From the NCBI GenBank assembly GCA_049840795.1, contig JASGJK010000010.1, positions 75,267 through 139,266 on the forward strand: 64,000 bases of DNA, in the 5' to 3' direction. This stretch comes from UPXZ01 sp049840795. GTDB lineage: Bacteria; Bacteroidota; Bacteroidia; Bacteroidales; Paludibacteraceae. Below the pieces are notes generated by a model. That model was not told where the DNA came from, ran no database searches, and saw nothing but the letters and a program-made list of their open reading frames with translations. This document shows, one piece after another, positions 7,860-19,490 of this stretch; positions within the stretch are counted from its first letter, which is position 1, and every line of letters begins with the position of its first letter. The translations under genes and the position numbers were made by a program.

Positions 7860-8661
7860 TCATTCGTCTTTTTTATACTCATTCTTTTTACATACCCAAA
7901 TACTCGCTTCATAGAGCATATAAAGCGGTATGGTAACTATCATTAAAGTAAAAGGGGTTATTACTGCCGCCACAACAAGTATAATCACAAAAGCGTATTT
8001 ACGCCCTTTAGCCAACATAGTACGGGATATAATTCCTATCTTGGAAAGAAAATAAGAAAGAATAGGCATTTCAAAAGTCAATCCCAGAGACAATACTAAA
8101 ATGACCAGTGCATTAAAATAAGATTGTACGGATTTGGTTGGGTATTAACTCGGATACTTGATAAGTCCCTAAAAATCGAACAGTAAGGGGAAAAATGACA
8201 AAATAACTCACTAAGGCTCCCAGATAAAATAGAAAGGAAGAAAAGAAGAAAATTTTTCCTACATTTTTTGATTCGTTATCGTATAATGCCGGTTTTACGA
8301 ACTTCCACAATTCAAATAAAATATAAGGGAAAGCCACCATCGTTGCAACCATAACAGAAACACTTATCTGCATCATAAACTGTCCTGAGAGCTCATAGTT
8401 GATTAACTGAACATTAAAATCAGGTACCAGCGCCGGCGACAAGCCAATAAAAGATAACAGTGATTTTAATGCACGGTAAGTGATAAAGTCGGAATCAAGC
8501 GGTGAAAGAATTAATTGAGAAAAAATAAAATCATTTTCAATAAATACAACTATAAAAATAACAAGTACGGCAATCAAGATACGGAAAATAGTCCATCTTA
8601 ATGCTTCCAGATGTTCCCAAAAAGAATATATCTGTTCTTCTGACGAGTTCTTCTGTTTCAT
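7860..8661 (-). CDS. tatC: Sec-independent translocase TatC, with a frameshift
   Basis: TatC is the multi-spanning subunit of the twin-arginine translocase, which binds signal peptides and exports folded proteins. The N-terminus has the family motif SFWEHLEALRW, followed by membrane segments, the FELWKFVKPALYDNE region and, after a break, GLTFEMPILSYFL. The two parts (8661-8113 and 8093-7860) are out of frame near 8130. Repair gives about 266 residues, a normal TatC length, so this is one gene with a small indel. It is transcribed after tatA (92-bp gap). The IS1-like transposase ends 2 bp from its stop on the other strand. Confidence 0.9.
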
Positions 8662-8753
8662 ATTAATAACAGCCCCCTAACCACATAGAGCTTGACTGCG
8701 GTAGGCAGGGGGGAATGAATATTAAGCATTTATTTAAGTTTCTGAAAACACAA

Positions 8754-8930
8754 TTATTTTTTTGTTTCAGTAGGGTCTGACTTGATGTCATCGTCAATAT
8801 CTTTCAGTCCTTTTTTGAAACTGCTTACTCCTTTACCTAATCCTTTCATCAGTTCAGGAATTTTTTTACCTCCAAAAATTAACAAAACGACTAATGCAAT
8901 GATGATTACTTCGGGTGCTCCAATGTTCAT
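8754..8930 (-). CDS. tatA: Sec-independent translocase TatA/E subunit
   Basis: This is a 58-residue protein on the minus strand. It has one N-terminal membrane helix (APEVIIIALVVLLIFGGKKI), the FGGKKIPEL hinge, an amphipathic helix (MKGLGKGVSSFKKGLKDI) and a charged tail ending TETKK. This is the classic TatA layout; TatA forms the protein-conducting assembly with TatC. It lies directly upstream of tatC in the same direction, a typical tatAC operon. No tatB is present nearby, as is usual in Bacteroidota. Start ATG at 8930-8928. Confidence 0.95.
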   Translation of the reverse strand: MNIGAPEVIIIALVVLLIFGGKKIPELMKGLGKGVSSFKKGLKDIDDDIKSDPTETKK

Positions 8931-9278
8931 AATGATAAATTTAGATTGTTGTTGAATGCGTAAAGATACAAAAAAAAGGAGAAAAAATTAAAAGAATTAT
9001 AAGACTTTTTTAGCCTTACCTTGAATCTCTATCCTCATCCCGATAGCTATCGGGATAAATCACAGCAATCAATGCACAAAGTTTTTAAAATCAAAGAATA
9101 AATCTGAAAGAACAGATGGAAAATTGAATATTCAAACACCTTATAGAATATTTTATGCATCTTTGAATCAATTTGTCGCATTTGGAACTTGAATCTGAGC
9201 GTTACAAAAATAAAAAAAATAAAATTGGGAATATCAAGTAATTTTGACTTACTTTGTCTATTAGTTTAATTATTTGAT
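8931..9278. other. intergenic region with a 20-bp perfect palindrome
   Basis: This 348-bp stretch separates tatA from the cotH-like gene. The only structure I see is the 20-bp palindrome ATCCCGATAGCTATCGGGAT at 9037-9056, a type of short repeat often seen between genes in Bacteroidota. No gene is supported here. Confidence 0.6.
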
Positions 9279-10653
9279 ATGAAGAAGTATTGTGTTTTAT
9301 TCTCATATTTTCCTGTAAGGAAGAAATTTCAAATACAGGAACTGAAAATCCGCCCATTACAAAAGATACCACTGCCACAATTTCAGGATTAGAGTATGTT
9401 TTTGATATTGAAAAAGTTCCTACTCTATATGTTGACATAAGCACCGCCGAGTGGAATACATTTTTGAATAACTTTGATAAAAATTCGTACAATGAAGAAT
9501 ATATTCACGCGGATTTGGTGTTCAGAAAAGAACAAAAGAGCGATACGCTGAAAAATATAGGTTTCCGTTTGCGTGGAAACACCAGCAGATGCCGCCCCGA
9601 AGGTTCCACAGGGGAAACGCATAACTCCGTAAATCCGGATTGGCATCACGCCCATTTTTCACTGAAACTGAACAAGTATGTAAAGGGACAAAAACTTCAC
9701 GGAGTGGAAAAAATCAATCTGAAATGGTTCAAAGACGACCCCAATTACGTCAGGGAAGTGTATTGTTACGATCTTTTTGAGCGTTTCGGAGTGTGGACAA
9801 GCCCGCAATCGAGCTACTGCCGGCTCTATTTAAGGATCAAAGAAGATAATAAATGGATTTATTACGGGGTGCATCAGCTGTTGGAATCGGTAGATGAAGA
9901 GTATTTGAAAAATAGAATATCCGGTTTCAAAGATGCTGACGGAAACCTGTGGAAAGCGAATTGGGGAGCCGATTTTGAGAATGCCGACATGTCGAGGATG
10001 GGAGTGGAAACGGTAACCTTGACAAGCACCTACCGCCCGGTGTACGATTTGAAATCGGATGAAGAAAACCTGACTTCTGCAAAAAATCAATTGGCTGCTT
10101 TTATCACAAACTTTAACTCCAAACAAGGCGATGAGTTTAAAACCTGGCTTAACAATGCGATGGATGTGCCGCTATTTCTGAAAACGTATGCCGTGAGTGT
10201 GATGTGTGGTATGTGGGACGATTATTGGAACAATTCTAACAATTTTTATTTTTACTTTAACGCTGCCGGAAAATTTTATTTTATTCCGTATGATTATGAC
10301 AACACCTTAGGCACATCGTTACTGATGGACGATTCCGGCAAACAGGATTTGCTTAACTGGGGAAAATCAACCAATCCATTGGTAAAAAAAATCATCGGCA
10401 TTGCCGAATACAAAGCGTTGTACGTAGGATACGTGAATGAACTTTGCCGTGCGGACAAAGATCTTTTTTATTCGGATAAAAGCATCACGCGAATCACGAA
10501 ATGGCAAAATATGATACGCGATTTTGTGAGCAATGATACGGGCGAAGATATGAGTATCTATGATTCTCCGGCTTTTGGGGAAACTGCCCGCATTACAGGT
10601 TGGTTTCCGGCACCAATAATTACTTTACCGTACGCGCGCAGCATTTGCCGTAA
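9279..10653 (+). CDS. CotH-family lipoprotein (protein-kinase-like fold), with two frameshifts
   Basis: CotH proteins have an atypical kinase fold. In Bacteroidota they are usually surface lipoproteins of uncertain substrate. Visible family features include FRLRGNTSR near the start of the domain, a conserved KINLKWFKDD segment, VHQLLESVDEEYLKNR, and the metal-site-like FYFIPYDYDNTLG. Two indels are evident. At the start, ATG AAG AAG TAT runs into the body frame only if one base is added near 9290, giving KKYLCFILIFSC, a good lipoprotein signal. At the end, adding one base near 10613 gives NNYFTVRAQHLP and a stop at 10651-10653, instead of the odd hydrophobic tail of the raw frame (to 10759). 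Both repairs give a more normal protein. Confidence 0.8.
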
Positions 10654-10845
10654 AAATATTAGAGATTATATCATTTTATTTATCAGTATGCTGCTATTTT
10701 TTATCATTTTAACTTCATCCCTGCTTACGTTCGTAACAGTATATAGACTTTTTTCATAATTAAAGCATTTTAGTTTGATGTAGCTACAAGTGGCTGTTGC
10801 CAACTATAATAATTTAAAATCCCGCTCAACGGCGTATTGGTAAGG

Positions 10846-11597
10846 CTATTTTAATCTGTATATTAGTCCTATGGCATATTCATCCCTAATGCCGAATATG
10901 CTTTCGGTATGTAATAGATAGGCTGTGCACCGTTTGTAAGAGTAATGTAAATTCAGAGACATTGTAAGGAACGAAGGATCATCACCAACTATATAGGTTA
11001 TTCCGGAGGAGCCATCTAAACCAAAGCTATTGTTCTTGTAACTAAATTCGTATCCGGAGATAAGGCTAAAGTTATAAGCAAACCGATTGGATGTAACCCC
11101 CGAAATCAGATGTTGTTTACCTGCATTTTCGCGAAATCTTCTGAAATCACCATCTTCATAATAAAATGACCCTTTAATACCGATAACTCTGAAATCGACA
11201 TTTTTTAGTGGAAATCTAAACAAAATTCGCTTGAAATGCCCCCTCCATAATACATCTTATTCCCTTTTAAGTTATCTATTTTTGCTACTTTGTAATTTCC
11301 TAAATACCCAAAGGCACCATAAGAAAAATTGTAATATTTTAAAATATGAGTCTGCGAGCAACTCAATTGACCAAAGTAATTCACTTCATTTGCATGGCTA
11401 TATGCGCTATCAACGCTATGTGTGTATTTTCCTCCAATGTAAGTTGTAACTAAAGCGCTGTCCTTATAAACAGGTTTAACAAATACAATTGGATCAATAC
11501 CGTTGTTTCCCAACGCATAATAAGGGGTACAACTTTGCATCAGAGATAGAACGTAGCACACAAATCCTATCCCGGCAATTAGCTTAGTCGGTTTCAT
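10846..11597 (-). CDS. predicted lipoprotein of unknown function, one frameshift
   Basis: The N-terminal frame (11597-11205) begins with a lipoprotein signal (Cys at about residue 23, LSLMQSC). It continues as a polar, Tyr-rich domain. The second frame (11223-10846) joins it near 11215: ISSEFCLDF then PLKNVDFRVIGIKGSFYYE. It reads like alternating beta strands (FAYNFSLISGYEFSY, TMSLNLHYSYKR, YAIGLIYRLK) with a closing aromatic-rich strand, as in small outer-membrane or surface beta proteins. I recognise no named family. It converges with the cotH-like gene. The repaired length is about 250 residues. Confidence 0.65.
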
Positions 11598-11780
11598 ATT
11601 TTAATGTTATGTATTTTTTAAGCTTGTTTATTTCAATCATTTAAAATGCTCGTGCTTGACTCCATTGACCCTAACGAGTTTCTTCATCCGTTGCGAATCA
11701 GGCTGTAATACCGGTAACTAAGGATAAACGCTGAAAATATATCCATAAAATGATATAAAAACAGCTATGTAGATTTAGTT

Positions 11781-12785
11781 TAATGATTATCCGGTATTTC
11801 GCCTAAAATGATTATCTTTGTAAGAACTAATCATAAAAGACATGAATTTACTAAATTTTGTTGCACAATATCCAGACGAAACAAGTTGTAGAGTAAAATT
11901 TAAAGATTATCGCGACCAACAAGGCGTTGTTTGTCCTCATTGTGGCGGAACAAATCATTATTGGAAGAAAGATAAAGAATGCTATGAATGTAAAAAATGC
12001 GGTAAACGTCAAAGTTTACGTGCCAATACAGTAATGCATGGTTCACAATTGCCATTTCGTTATTGGTTTATAGCCATTCACTTGCTGACAAGCACAAAGA
12101 AAAGCTTTTTCAGCGGCTGAACTCCAACGACAGTTGGGTCATAAACGCTATGAACCAATCTGGACTTTGCTTCATAAGCTACGTGAGATTATGGGCAAGC
12201 GGGATGAAATATATTCATTATCAGGTGTCATTGAATTAGATGAAGGTTTCTTTTCAACAGAAACTCCTGACGATGAAAAGAAAAAGCCATTGAAAAGAGG
12301 TCGTGGAAGTCAGAAAAAAAGCAAAGTCCTTGTAATGGCAGAAAGTCAACCCGTTGAAGGACAAACGACCAAAACAGGTAAGCCAAGACAAGTGGGACAT
12401 ATCAAAATGATTGTTATAAATGACTTAAAATCAGCTACAATAACCTCATTGGTTGAAAACAATGTAACTAAAGAATCAACCATTGATTCTGACGATTCAA
12501 CTTCTTACGTCAAAATAAAAGATATTGTCAAAGAGCACCGACCACAAGTAATACCAAAAGAAGAAATTGGAAAGGTATTACCTTGGGTTCATATAGCAAT
12601 CAGTAACGCTAAACGAATGTTACTGGATATTTATCACGATATTAAACCTGAATATCTTCAAAATTATCTGAACGAATTCTGTTACAAATTCAATAGAAGA
12701 TACTTTGGTGAAAATTTATTTGACAGGCTTATGATAGCATCGGTTACATACAAAAATCAATTTAGGTAACACAGCGGATAATCAT
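11781..12785 (+). mobile_element. IS1595-family element of a second type (ISPna2-like)
   Basis: The ends carry ATGATTATCCG at 11783-11793 and its complement at 12775-12785. Flanking them is the 8-bp duplication ATTTAGTT (11773-11780 and 12786-12793). It differs from the 995-bp IS1595 copies in ends and transposase, so the window holds two separate IS1595 lineages. Confidence 0.88.
11842..12769 (+). CDS. IS1595-family transposase, one frameshift
   Basis: The first frame (to 12120) has the zinc ribbon (CPHCGG ... CKKCGKRQSLRANTVMHGSQ). The second holds the catalytic domain with IELDEGFF, a second Asp in DSDDSTSY and a conserved Asn in HIAISNAKRM. It closes with NEFCYKFNRRYFGENLFDRL. The break is a +1 in the T5 run 12106-12110; removing one T reads SFSAAELQRQLGH in frame. 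The repaired length is about 308 residues, normal for the family. It may therefore be functional if the extra T is a sequencing error. Confidence 0.85.
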
Positions 12786-13001
12786 ATTTAGTTTTTAACA
12801 ATTATAGCGTTAATTGTTTTTTACTACTTATGTAAATATGATGAATAAGATAGTCATTCTGCAACAAAGATACCTAAATTTTAATAGGAATGAGATTTCT
12901 TAATTTTCTATACGTGAAGTGGATTTGTCATAAATATGTGCGAGCGGAACGAAAAATTTGTTGAAATAGTTATCTTTGTAGTCTTAAAATTTTTTATCAG
13001 G

Positions 13002-14684
13002 ATGCTTCGGTTTATTAAAACAAATATACTTTCGCTTTCAATCATTCTCGGATTGATTGTTTTGTCATCGTTCTATTTTTTCAGAATTGATTTAACGTCA
13101 GACAAACGTTACAGTATCAGCAAACAAACCAAGCAATTGATGAAGTCGGTGGATCAACCGATGGAGGTAACGGTTTACTTACCGGCGACCTGAATCCCGG
13201 CTTTTTACGATTGAAAAAAGCGACGATTGAGATGCTGGACGAGCTGAATATTTACAGCAGAAAGTCGATTAAAATTAGTTATGAGAACCCTTCGGATGCC
13301 GATACGAATGAAAAACGTGAAGAGAACTATCAGCGGATGGAATCTCGCGGATTGACTGCCACATCGGTATATGAAAAGGATAAAGAGGGTAAATCCATAC
13401 AGAAGATTATTTATCCGTGGCTCGAAATTTCGTACAACGGAAAAACCATTCCGGTATCGTTATTGAAAAATTTGAGAGGTTTATCCGGGGACGAAAATCT
13501 GAATATCTCCATCGAAAACTTAGAGTTTCAATTGACCGATGCGGTGAGGCAGTTGAGCGCCAACCATATTTCCAAAATCGCGTTTCTCGAAGGGCACGGT
13601 GAACTTGCCGAAACTGAAACGTATGACATCAGCAAGTCGTTAAGTAAATATTTTCAGAATGAGACCGAGGGATTATAGGTACGGATGCTGCTATACTGAA
13701 CGATTATAAAGCGTTGATTATAGCCAAGCCAATGTCTTCTTTTAGTGAAAAAGATAAATTTGTAATAGATCAATATCTGATGCGTGGCGGTCGTGTTTTG
13801 TGGTTGATAGACGGTGTTAGAGTCTCGCAAGAAAGTTTTCCGCCACGGGACAGTCGCCGGCGTTAGCGCTGGATATCAACTTGAGCGACCTGCTTTTTCG
13901 TTACGGAGTGCGTATCAATCCCGTAGTACTGCAAGACGTACAGAGTACGCTGATCCCGATGAACGTGGCGCCCAAAGGAGAAAAAGCCCACTTTGAATTG
14001 ATGCCGTGGGTGTTTTCGCCACTCTTGCTCACATCCAACGAGCACGTTATAACCCGTAACATTGCTCCGGTAAAGGCGCCTTTTGCTTCGGTGGTAGAGA
14101 TGGTCGGTGATATTAAAGAACTGAAAAGAAACTATCTGATGGCTACCTCAAACAATACGCACGTATTACAAACTCCAACAGATATTTTGCTGGCAGAAAT
14201 GCCAAATCTGAAAGATACCGAATACTTTAATATGTCTTATGTACCCGTTGGGGTTGTGTTGGAAGGTCGTTTCCCATCAGCTTTTGCAAACAGAATGCCA
14301 CCGCCCGAAGTCGTAAATCCGCCGATGATTGAAAAAGTGAGTGTTCCTACCCGTCAAATTGTAGTTGCCTGCGGTGACGTGATAAAAAACGAGATTGAGA
14401 AACAAGGCGACAGTATTAACGCCCTCCCGTTGGGGTACGACAAGTTTACAAATCAGCAGTTTGGTAACAAGGAGTTTGTAACAAACGCCGTACTGTATTT
14501 GACCGATCAGGATGGCTGGATGAATTTGCGAAATCGTACTATTGAACTGAGAATGCTCAACAAAAAAGCAGCAACGGACGAACGGATGAAATGGCAAATA
14601 ATCAATGTAGCAGTACCCGTTGTACTGTTGCTCGGCATAGGATTTTTGTATCAGTTTCTGAGGCGAAGAAAGTACGCAAAATAA
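13002..14684 (+). CDS. gldG: GldG-like ABC-transporter-associated protein, three frameshifts
   Basis: GldG is the substrate-binding-like membrane partner of the GldA/GldF ABC transporter linked to gliding in Bacteroidota. It also occurs in non-gliding members. The N-terminus has one membrane anchor and DLTSDKRYSISKQTKQL. The middle has SIENLEFQLTDAVRQL, the body runs through INPVVLQDVQ and PVGVVLEGRFPS, and the C-terminus ends with a membrane helix (VAVPVVLLLGIGFLYQFL). The frames 13002-13193, 13211-13678, about 13679-13860 and 13881-14684 join end to end once small indels near 13185, 13655 and 13840 are allowed. This gives about 560 residues, the usual size. No gldF is visible upstream; an IS1595 element ends 216 bp before the start. 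Confidence 0.85.
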
Positions 14685-14697
14685 CTTTTTCTCGTTT

Positions 14698-16275
14698 TTA
14701 GAACTCAGAACTAAAATGAAACTTGATATTCTTAAAATCGTTTTGAGCCATTTGAAGCACGTAATTACTGTCGGCTAAAAACACATCTCTGCCTTCCTTA
14801 TCCACAGCCATATATTGCGCCTTACGTTTTTTAAAGTTATCTAATTCTACGGTATCGTCACTCTCTATCCAGCAAGCTTTATATAGCGAAATAGGCTCCC
14901 AACGGCATTGAGCATTGTATTCATGAAGCAAGCGGTATTGGATGACCTCAAACTGCAGTTGTCCGACGGTACCCACAATTTTTCTTCCGTTATACTGATT
15001 GGTAAATAATTGCGCTACCCCTTCGTCCATCAATTGATTGATGCCTTTATCCAACTGTTTGGCTTTCATCGGATCTGCATTTTCGATGTACATAAACATT
15101 TCGGGCGAAAAACTGGGTAATCCTTTGAAATGTAACTCTTCCCCCGAAGTCAATGTATCTCCTATTTTGAAATTTCCCGTATCGGGTAGCCCCACGATGT
15201 CGCCGGCATAAGCTTCGTCCACCGTTTCCTTTTTCTGCGCCATAAAAGCGGTAGGACTCGAAAAACGCATCATTTTCCCGTGGCGAACGTGTTTGTAATT
15301 AACGTTGCGCTCAAACTTTCCACTACATATTTTTACAAAAGCGATACAACTACGGTGGTTCGGATCCATATTGGCATGAATCTTAAATATAAATCCGGAA
15401 AACGATTCTTCGTAAGGATTTACAATTCGTTCCAATGTTTGTATCGGGCGAGGTGAGGGGGCAATCTCCACAAAGCAATCCAGCAACTCTTTTACTCCAA
15501 AATTGTTTAACGCGCTCCCGAAAAATACGGGTGCCAAATGTCCTTCAAGATACAAATTTTTATCAAAAGGTTCGTAAACGCCTTCGATCAATTCCATATC
15601 TTCACGTAACTTTGTAGCGTTTCTTTCTTCCACCAAGCTATCTAATTCTTTACTCTGAATATCGGCTAATTCTACCGATTCGCTGATGGTTTGTTTGTTT
15701 GGAGTATAAAGTTGTAAATTTTGCTCGAAGATATTATATACACCTTTAAATGTAGCTCCCATACTGATAGGCCAACTTAGAGGTCGTACATTGATGCCTA
15801 ATTCGGCTTCGAGTTCATCAAGTAAGTCAAATGGGTCACGCCCTTCTCTGTCCATCTTATTTACAAAGATAATGACCGGCGTATTGCGCATACGGCACAC
15901 GTTCATCAATTTACGGGTTTGAGCCTCAACTCCTTTTGCGGCATCTACTACAATAATAACACTGTCCACAGCAGTGAGAGTTCTGTAAGTGTCTTCCGCG
16001 AAGTCCTGGTCCCCCGGCATATCTAATATGTTGATTTTGTAATCGTTGTATTCAAACCCCATCACCGAAGTAGCAACAGATATACCGCGTTGCTTTTCGA
16101 TTTCCATCCAGTCTGAAGTCGCTGTCTTTTTGATTTTATTTGATTTTACAGCTCCGGCAACATGAATAGCACCTCCAAAAAGTAAAAGTTTTTCGGTCAG
16201 AGTGGTTTTTCCTGCGTCAGGATGACTGATAATGGCAAATGTACGACGACGGTTTATTTCAGATTGTAAGCTCAT
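14698..16275 (-). CDS. prfC: peptide chain release factor 3
   Basis: RF3 is a translational GTPase that recycles RF1/RF2 from the ribosome after termination. The 525-residue protein is intact and of normal length. GTPase motifs are G1 HPDAGKTT (about residues 18-25), G3 DMPGDQDF and G4 NKMD, followed by the RF3-specific domains (HVRHGKMMRFSSPTAFMAQK, GLPSFSPEMF, YNGRKIVGTVGQLQFEV). It converges with gldG, the stops being 13 bp apart. Its integrity contrasts with the broken genes on both sides. Confidence 0.97.
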   Translation of the reverse strand: MSLQSEINRRRTFAIISHPDAGKTTLTEKLLLFGGAIHVAGAVKSNKIKKTATSDWMEIEKQRGISVATSVMGFEYNDYKINILDMPGDQDFAEDTYRTLTAVDSVIIVVDAAKGVEAQTRKLMNVCRMRNTPVIIFVNKMDREGRDPFDLLDELEAELGINVRPLSWPISMGATFKGVYNIFEQNLQLYTPNKQTISESVELADIQSKELDSLVEERNATKLREDMELIEGVYEPFDKNLYLEGHLAPVFFGSALNNFGVKELLDCFVEIAPSPRPIQTLERIVNPYEESFSGFIFKIHANMDPNHRSCIAFVKICSGKFERNVNYKHVRHGKMMRFSSPTAFMAQKKETVDEAYAGDIVGLPDTGNFKIGDTLTSGEELHFKGLPSFSPEMFMYIENADPMKAKQLDKGINQLMDEGVAQLFTNQYNGRKIVGTVGQLQFEVIQYRLLHEYNAQCRWEPISLYKACWIESDDTVELDNFKKRKAQYMAVDKEGRDVFLADSNYVLQMAQNDFKNIKFHFSSEF

Positions 16276-16392
16276 TTTATGGTTGATTTGTAAAAAACGG
16301 TGAATTAATTGATTGGTGAATTGCTTTTATTTAATCGGTCTAACCATTCAACTAAAATGGCGACAAAGGTACGAATTTTCAGTAATGTGGAC

Positions 16393-16423
16393 AAAAAACA
16401 GCCGAATCACTTTGATTCGGCTG
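16393..16423 (-). terminator. intrinsic terminator of the porin-like gene
   Basis: An 11-bp perfect stem (CAGCCGAATCA / TGATTCGGCTG) with a 3-nt loop is followed, on the minus strand, by a run of six T. It lies about 110 bp after the end of the minus-strand gene at 16531. Confidence 0.85.
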
Positions 16424-16530
16424 TTGTCAATAGCTGTCATATAAACACGTTACGTATTAAATGTAAATCATAAAATATTGTCGCGCGAGTTTTATACAAC
16501 CAATATGAGAAAATCCGCGGACAATATAGT

Positions 16531-18071
16531 TCAGAATCTAAGACCTAATGTTATCACCAAGTTATTGGAATTTGATTTGGAGTCGGCTCCGTATGCTCCT
16601 TGATATGAATAGAAGTTTTCATTTCTAACTCTTAAAGCATAAGCTGCGTCCAAATACCAGCTGGAAGTACGATAACCGGTACCAACTGAGAAATATTGTG
16701 TGTTCAAATGATCGAAATGTTCTGTATTGGTATTGGTTGTATAGAACTCAAGTGCTTTCCCATTTTTGTAGTCAGGATTAGTAGCGCCCGTAGCATACGA
16801 ATAACCTGCACGCAATGCTACGTTGGGTGTCAATTTGTATTCGCCTCCGAATTTTATTTACATGACCGGCTTTCAATACATTGCTCATCCCATCGTTTTC
16901 AAGCTTAAAGCCTTCGCTGTTTCCGTTCTCATCGCTAAATCTCATACCCCGGATAATTTATGAAGTTATATTCGGCAGATAGTAAGCCTTTTTTGCCAAA
17001 TAGATAAGCTATGCTTCCCTGAGCTTGAAATGCGCTGGTAATTTGAAACTTTTGACTTCCTATATGCGATGGAATTTCGGGCTGGTCTTTCGATTCCATT
17101 TTTGATGAATATAATTCAAAGTCGTTGAACTCTGAGATGGAATAAAATGTAGGTGTGTGAATAGACGCTCCTATTCTTAAATCATTCGTTAACAATGCTA
17201 TTGCTCCAATTTTCAAATTTACCCCCGTACCAGATTGATTCAACGTGTTGTTTAATCTGAAGTTGTCTCCTGAATTATTTTTTTCAGAAATAATTGACTC
17301 CAATCGATATTCTAAAGAACTGATATTAAAATTAGCTCCCAAAAAGACACGGTTGTTGAAATTTCCAGCCCAGCCAAATCCGTATTCGCTAACAGAACCT
17401 CTTTCAAATAAATGGTGGTACAGATCGGGATTGCCACTGAATCCTGAACTCCAAGTCGTCTTATTGTTGTTTACTGTTGGATCGATTAAATATCCCCAAT
17501 ATCCTAAGATTGATACACCAAGGAGCAAAGTTTTGATCGCTATTTCTATCTATGTATGGATCGTAATCGGAGTTTTTTTAAAATCGTCTTCAATACGGTT
17601 GGCATCATTAGTAAAACCTGCAATGAAATCGGTAAACGATTTGTTAAGTGAATTTCCATTGAGGCTTAGCGTTCTGTTAAAGTCCTTAACTTTATTATAC
17701 GTAAAAGAGAAGTTTGAATTTAACAGCCCTGAATTATTATAGGTTGGCACCGAAATAACGTAAGATAAATGATTGAATTTTAGATTCAAGTCACTTTTGT
17801 TAGTCTTGGTTGATAGCAGATTGGTGGAGTTTGTTTTGTAAGAACCGTCTAATGTAACGGCTAATTCCGAAGAACGAAAAACGCCTAATCCCGCCGGATT
17901 GTCTTTGATAGCTGAGGCATCTCCGCCAAGCGCTCCAAAAGCGCCACCCATACTCATATATCTCGCTGTACCTGTGATGTCGGTTTGAGTTAATCTAAGC
18001 GCATCATATTCTGTTTGAGCCGAAATAAAGGTTGCTGTGAACATTATTCCAAGCGAAAAATATTTTTTCAT
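16531..18071 (-). CDS. OmpP1/FadL-family outer-membrane transport protein, three frameshifts
   Basis: The start is a signal peptide (KKYFSLGIMFTATFISAQ). It is followed by the Bacteroidota FadL-like signature with RYMSMGGAFGALGGDASAI and NPAGLGVFR. The rest is beta-barrel-like, ending in SNSNNLVITLGLRF with a terminal Phe as expected for outer-membrane insertion. Four out-of-frame pieces can be joined near 17535, 16950 and 16856. The bridging frame gives FSDENGNSEGFKLENDG, and the last joint gives FGGEYKLTPNVALRAGYSYA. The repaired protein is about 510 residues, in line with the family. It probably moves hydrophobic compounds across the outer membrane; the substrate is unknown. Confidence 0.82.
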
Positions 18072-18109
18072 ATCTATTGTCTATTTATGTTGTTTTGAAA
18101 CTCTGTTTA

Positions 18110-19282
18110 TTATCTTCTGCCTCCTCCTGATGAACTACCACTGGAGCGACCTCCTCCTGAACTACTGCTACCGCTCGAATAGCTTCCGGAGCTTCTCGAA
18201 CCACTTGAACTATTGGAATATGAAGAGCTGCTTCTGCTACCACTGTCGTAAGAAGACGAAGATCTGGACGGTGTGTTGTTTGTTTGACTGCTTCTCGATT
18301 GATATGTAGAACTTCCCCGACTCGAATCATAAGTGCTGCTACCTCGCGAGTTACTGTTTGAACTTCTGGACGGAGAAGAAGCGTTTATCATCTCGTTTGA
18401 AGAGCGAGACGTGGTACGTGTAGAATATGTTTGAGCGCCGTTATACGAACTTCTCACCGAGCGTTCTCCCGATACTGCTGAGGATTGTCTTGTGCCGGTA
18501 CTGTATCCGCTCGTGCCGCGCGAACCACTTACCACGGTATAAGGACTTCTCGAACGGCCTTCAGAGGATGTTGACGCGGTTCTCGTTGTGTTACTTACAC
18601 CGGATGTCATTCGCCCGCTATAGTTTGATGTTTGTCTTCTGTATGAATTGTCGGCATCTCTGTTGTATAGGTTGCCATAATATCCACTACCTCCGTAGTA
18701 GGGACAATCCCATCCGTAATATCCTCCATAATACCATCCGTATCCATAATACCCTCCGTAATACGGGCACCCCCATCCGTAACACCCATAGTACATGGAT
18801 AATAATATGAATAATACCAAGGATTATAATACCGTCCCCAGGCCATAATAAGGCGACCAAAAGAACTTCCCCAATAGAGATTCCAATTCCAACCGCTGTC
18901 AAAGTAGCTGTTATTCCAAGAGTCATCGTCATCATCTTCTAATAAAAAATATCTTTCATTGCTATGGAATCGCTTAATCCTGTCAGTATATTCTTCAGAT
19001 TCAGTGTCGGTAGTTAGTGTATCCTCCGCTTCGTTGTTAACTACATAAACCGTATCGGAAACAATATTTGTTCTGTTTCCATTTTGGTCAATAAAAACAA
19101 TCTCCCTTGCCCCGTTTTTGTAAACCGGCTTTTGGCGTTCGTTTTCTGTTTTTGTTTTTTTAGTCATCACCTCGTCATTGGGAGTTAGATATACATCATC
19201 AACGATTTGTCCGTTTGATTGCGCGGAAACAATTGCCAGCGAATACAATCAAAAAGTGAATGATAAAAGTTAGGCGTTTCAT
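18110..19282 (-). CDS. secreted Gly/Tyr-rich then Ser-rich low-complexity protein, two frameshifts
   Basis: The likely start is ATG at 19282 (KRLTFIIHFLI, a signal peptide), with one indel near 19240 leading to YSLAIVSAQSNGQIVDDVYL. The middle has an acidic linker (EDDDDDSW) and a Trp/Tyr-rich segment. After a second indel near 18800 come Gly-Tyr repeats (WGCPYYGGYYGYGWYYGGYY) and a Ser-rich tail of about 170 residues made of SSS/SRSS/GSR units ending in GGGRR. Such proteins are common on Bacteroidota surfaces, but I know no firm function. Low complexity makes indels in this locus more likely, both as real slippage and as sequencing error. Confidence 0.65.
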
Positions 19283-19490
19283 TTTTTAGTTGGGTATTAA
19301 AGGTTTTTATATACAATTTTCATCAAATAAAATCTCTCTTTTTTATACTTGCACAACAACCGTGCAATAGCATTATAATGACGCAGTATTAACATTTTTG
19401 AGGTAAATATTTATTGTCTTGGCAATTGAACATCGTTGTTATGAAACATTTGTGTAACTTTGCCACAGTAATGAAAATCTGACAAAAATA

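Noticed and set aside
8113..8661. Truncated TatC as a separate short protein
   Set aside because: The missing C-terminal part lies immediately downstream in another frame and gives a full-length TatC when joined.
10654..10759. Hydrophobic C-terminal tail of the CotH-like protein
   Set aside because: A one-base repair near 10613 yields a normal family C-terminus and an earlier stop; the tail is probably an out-of-frame reading.
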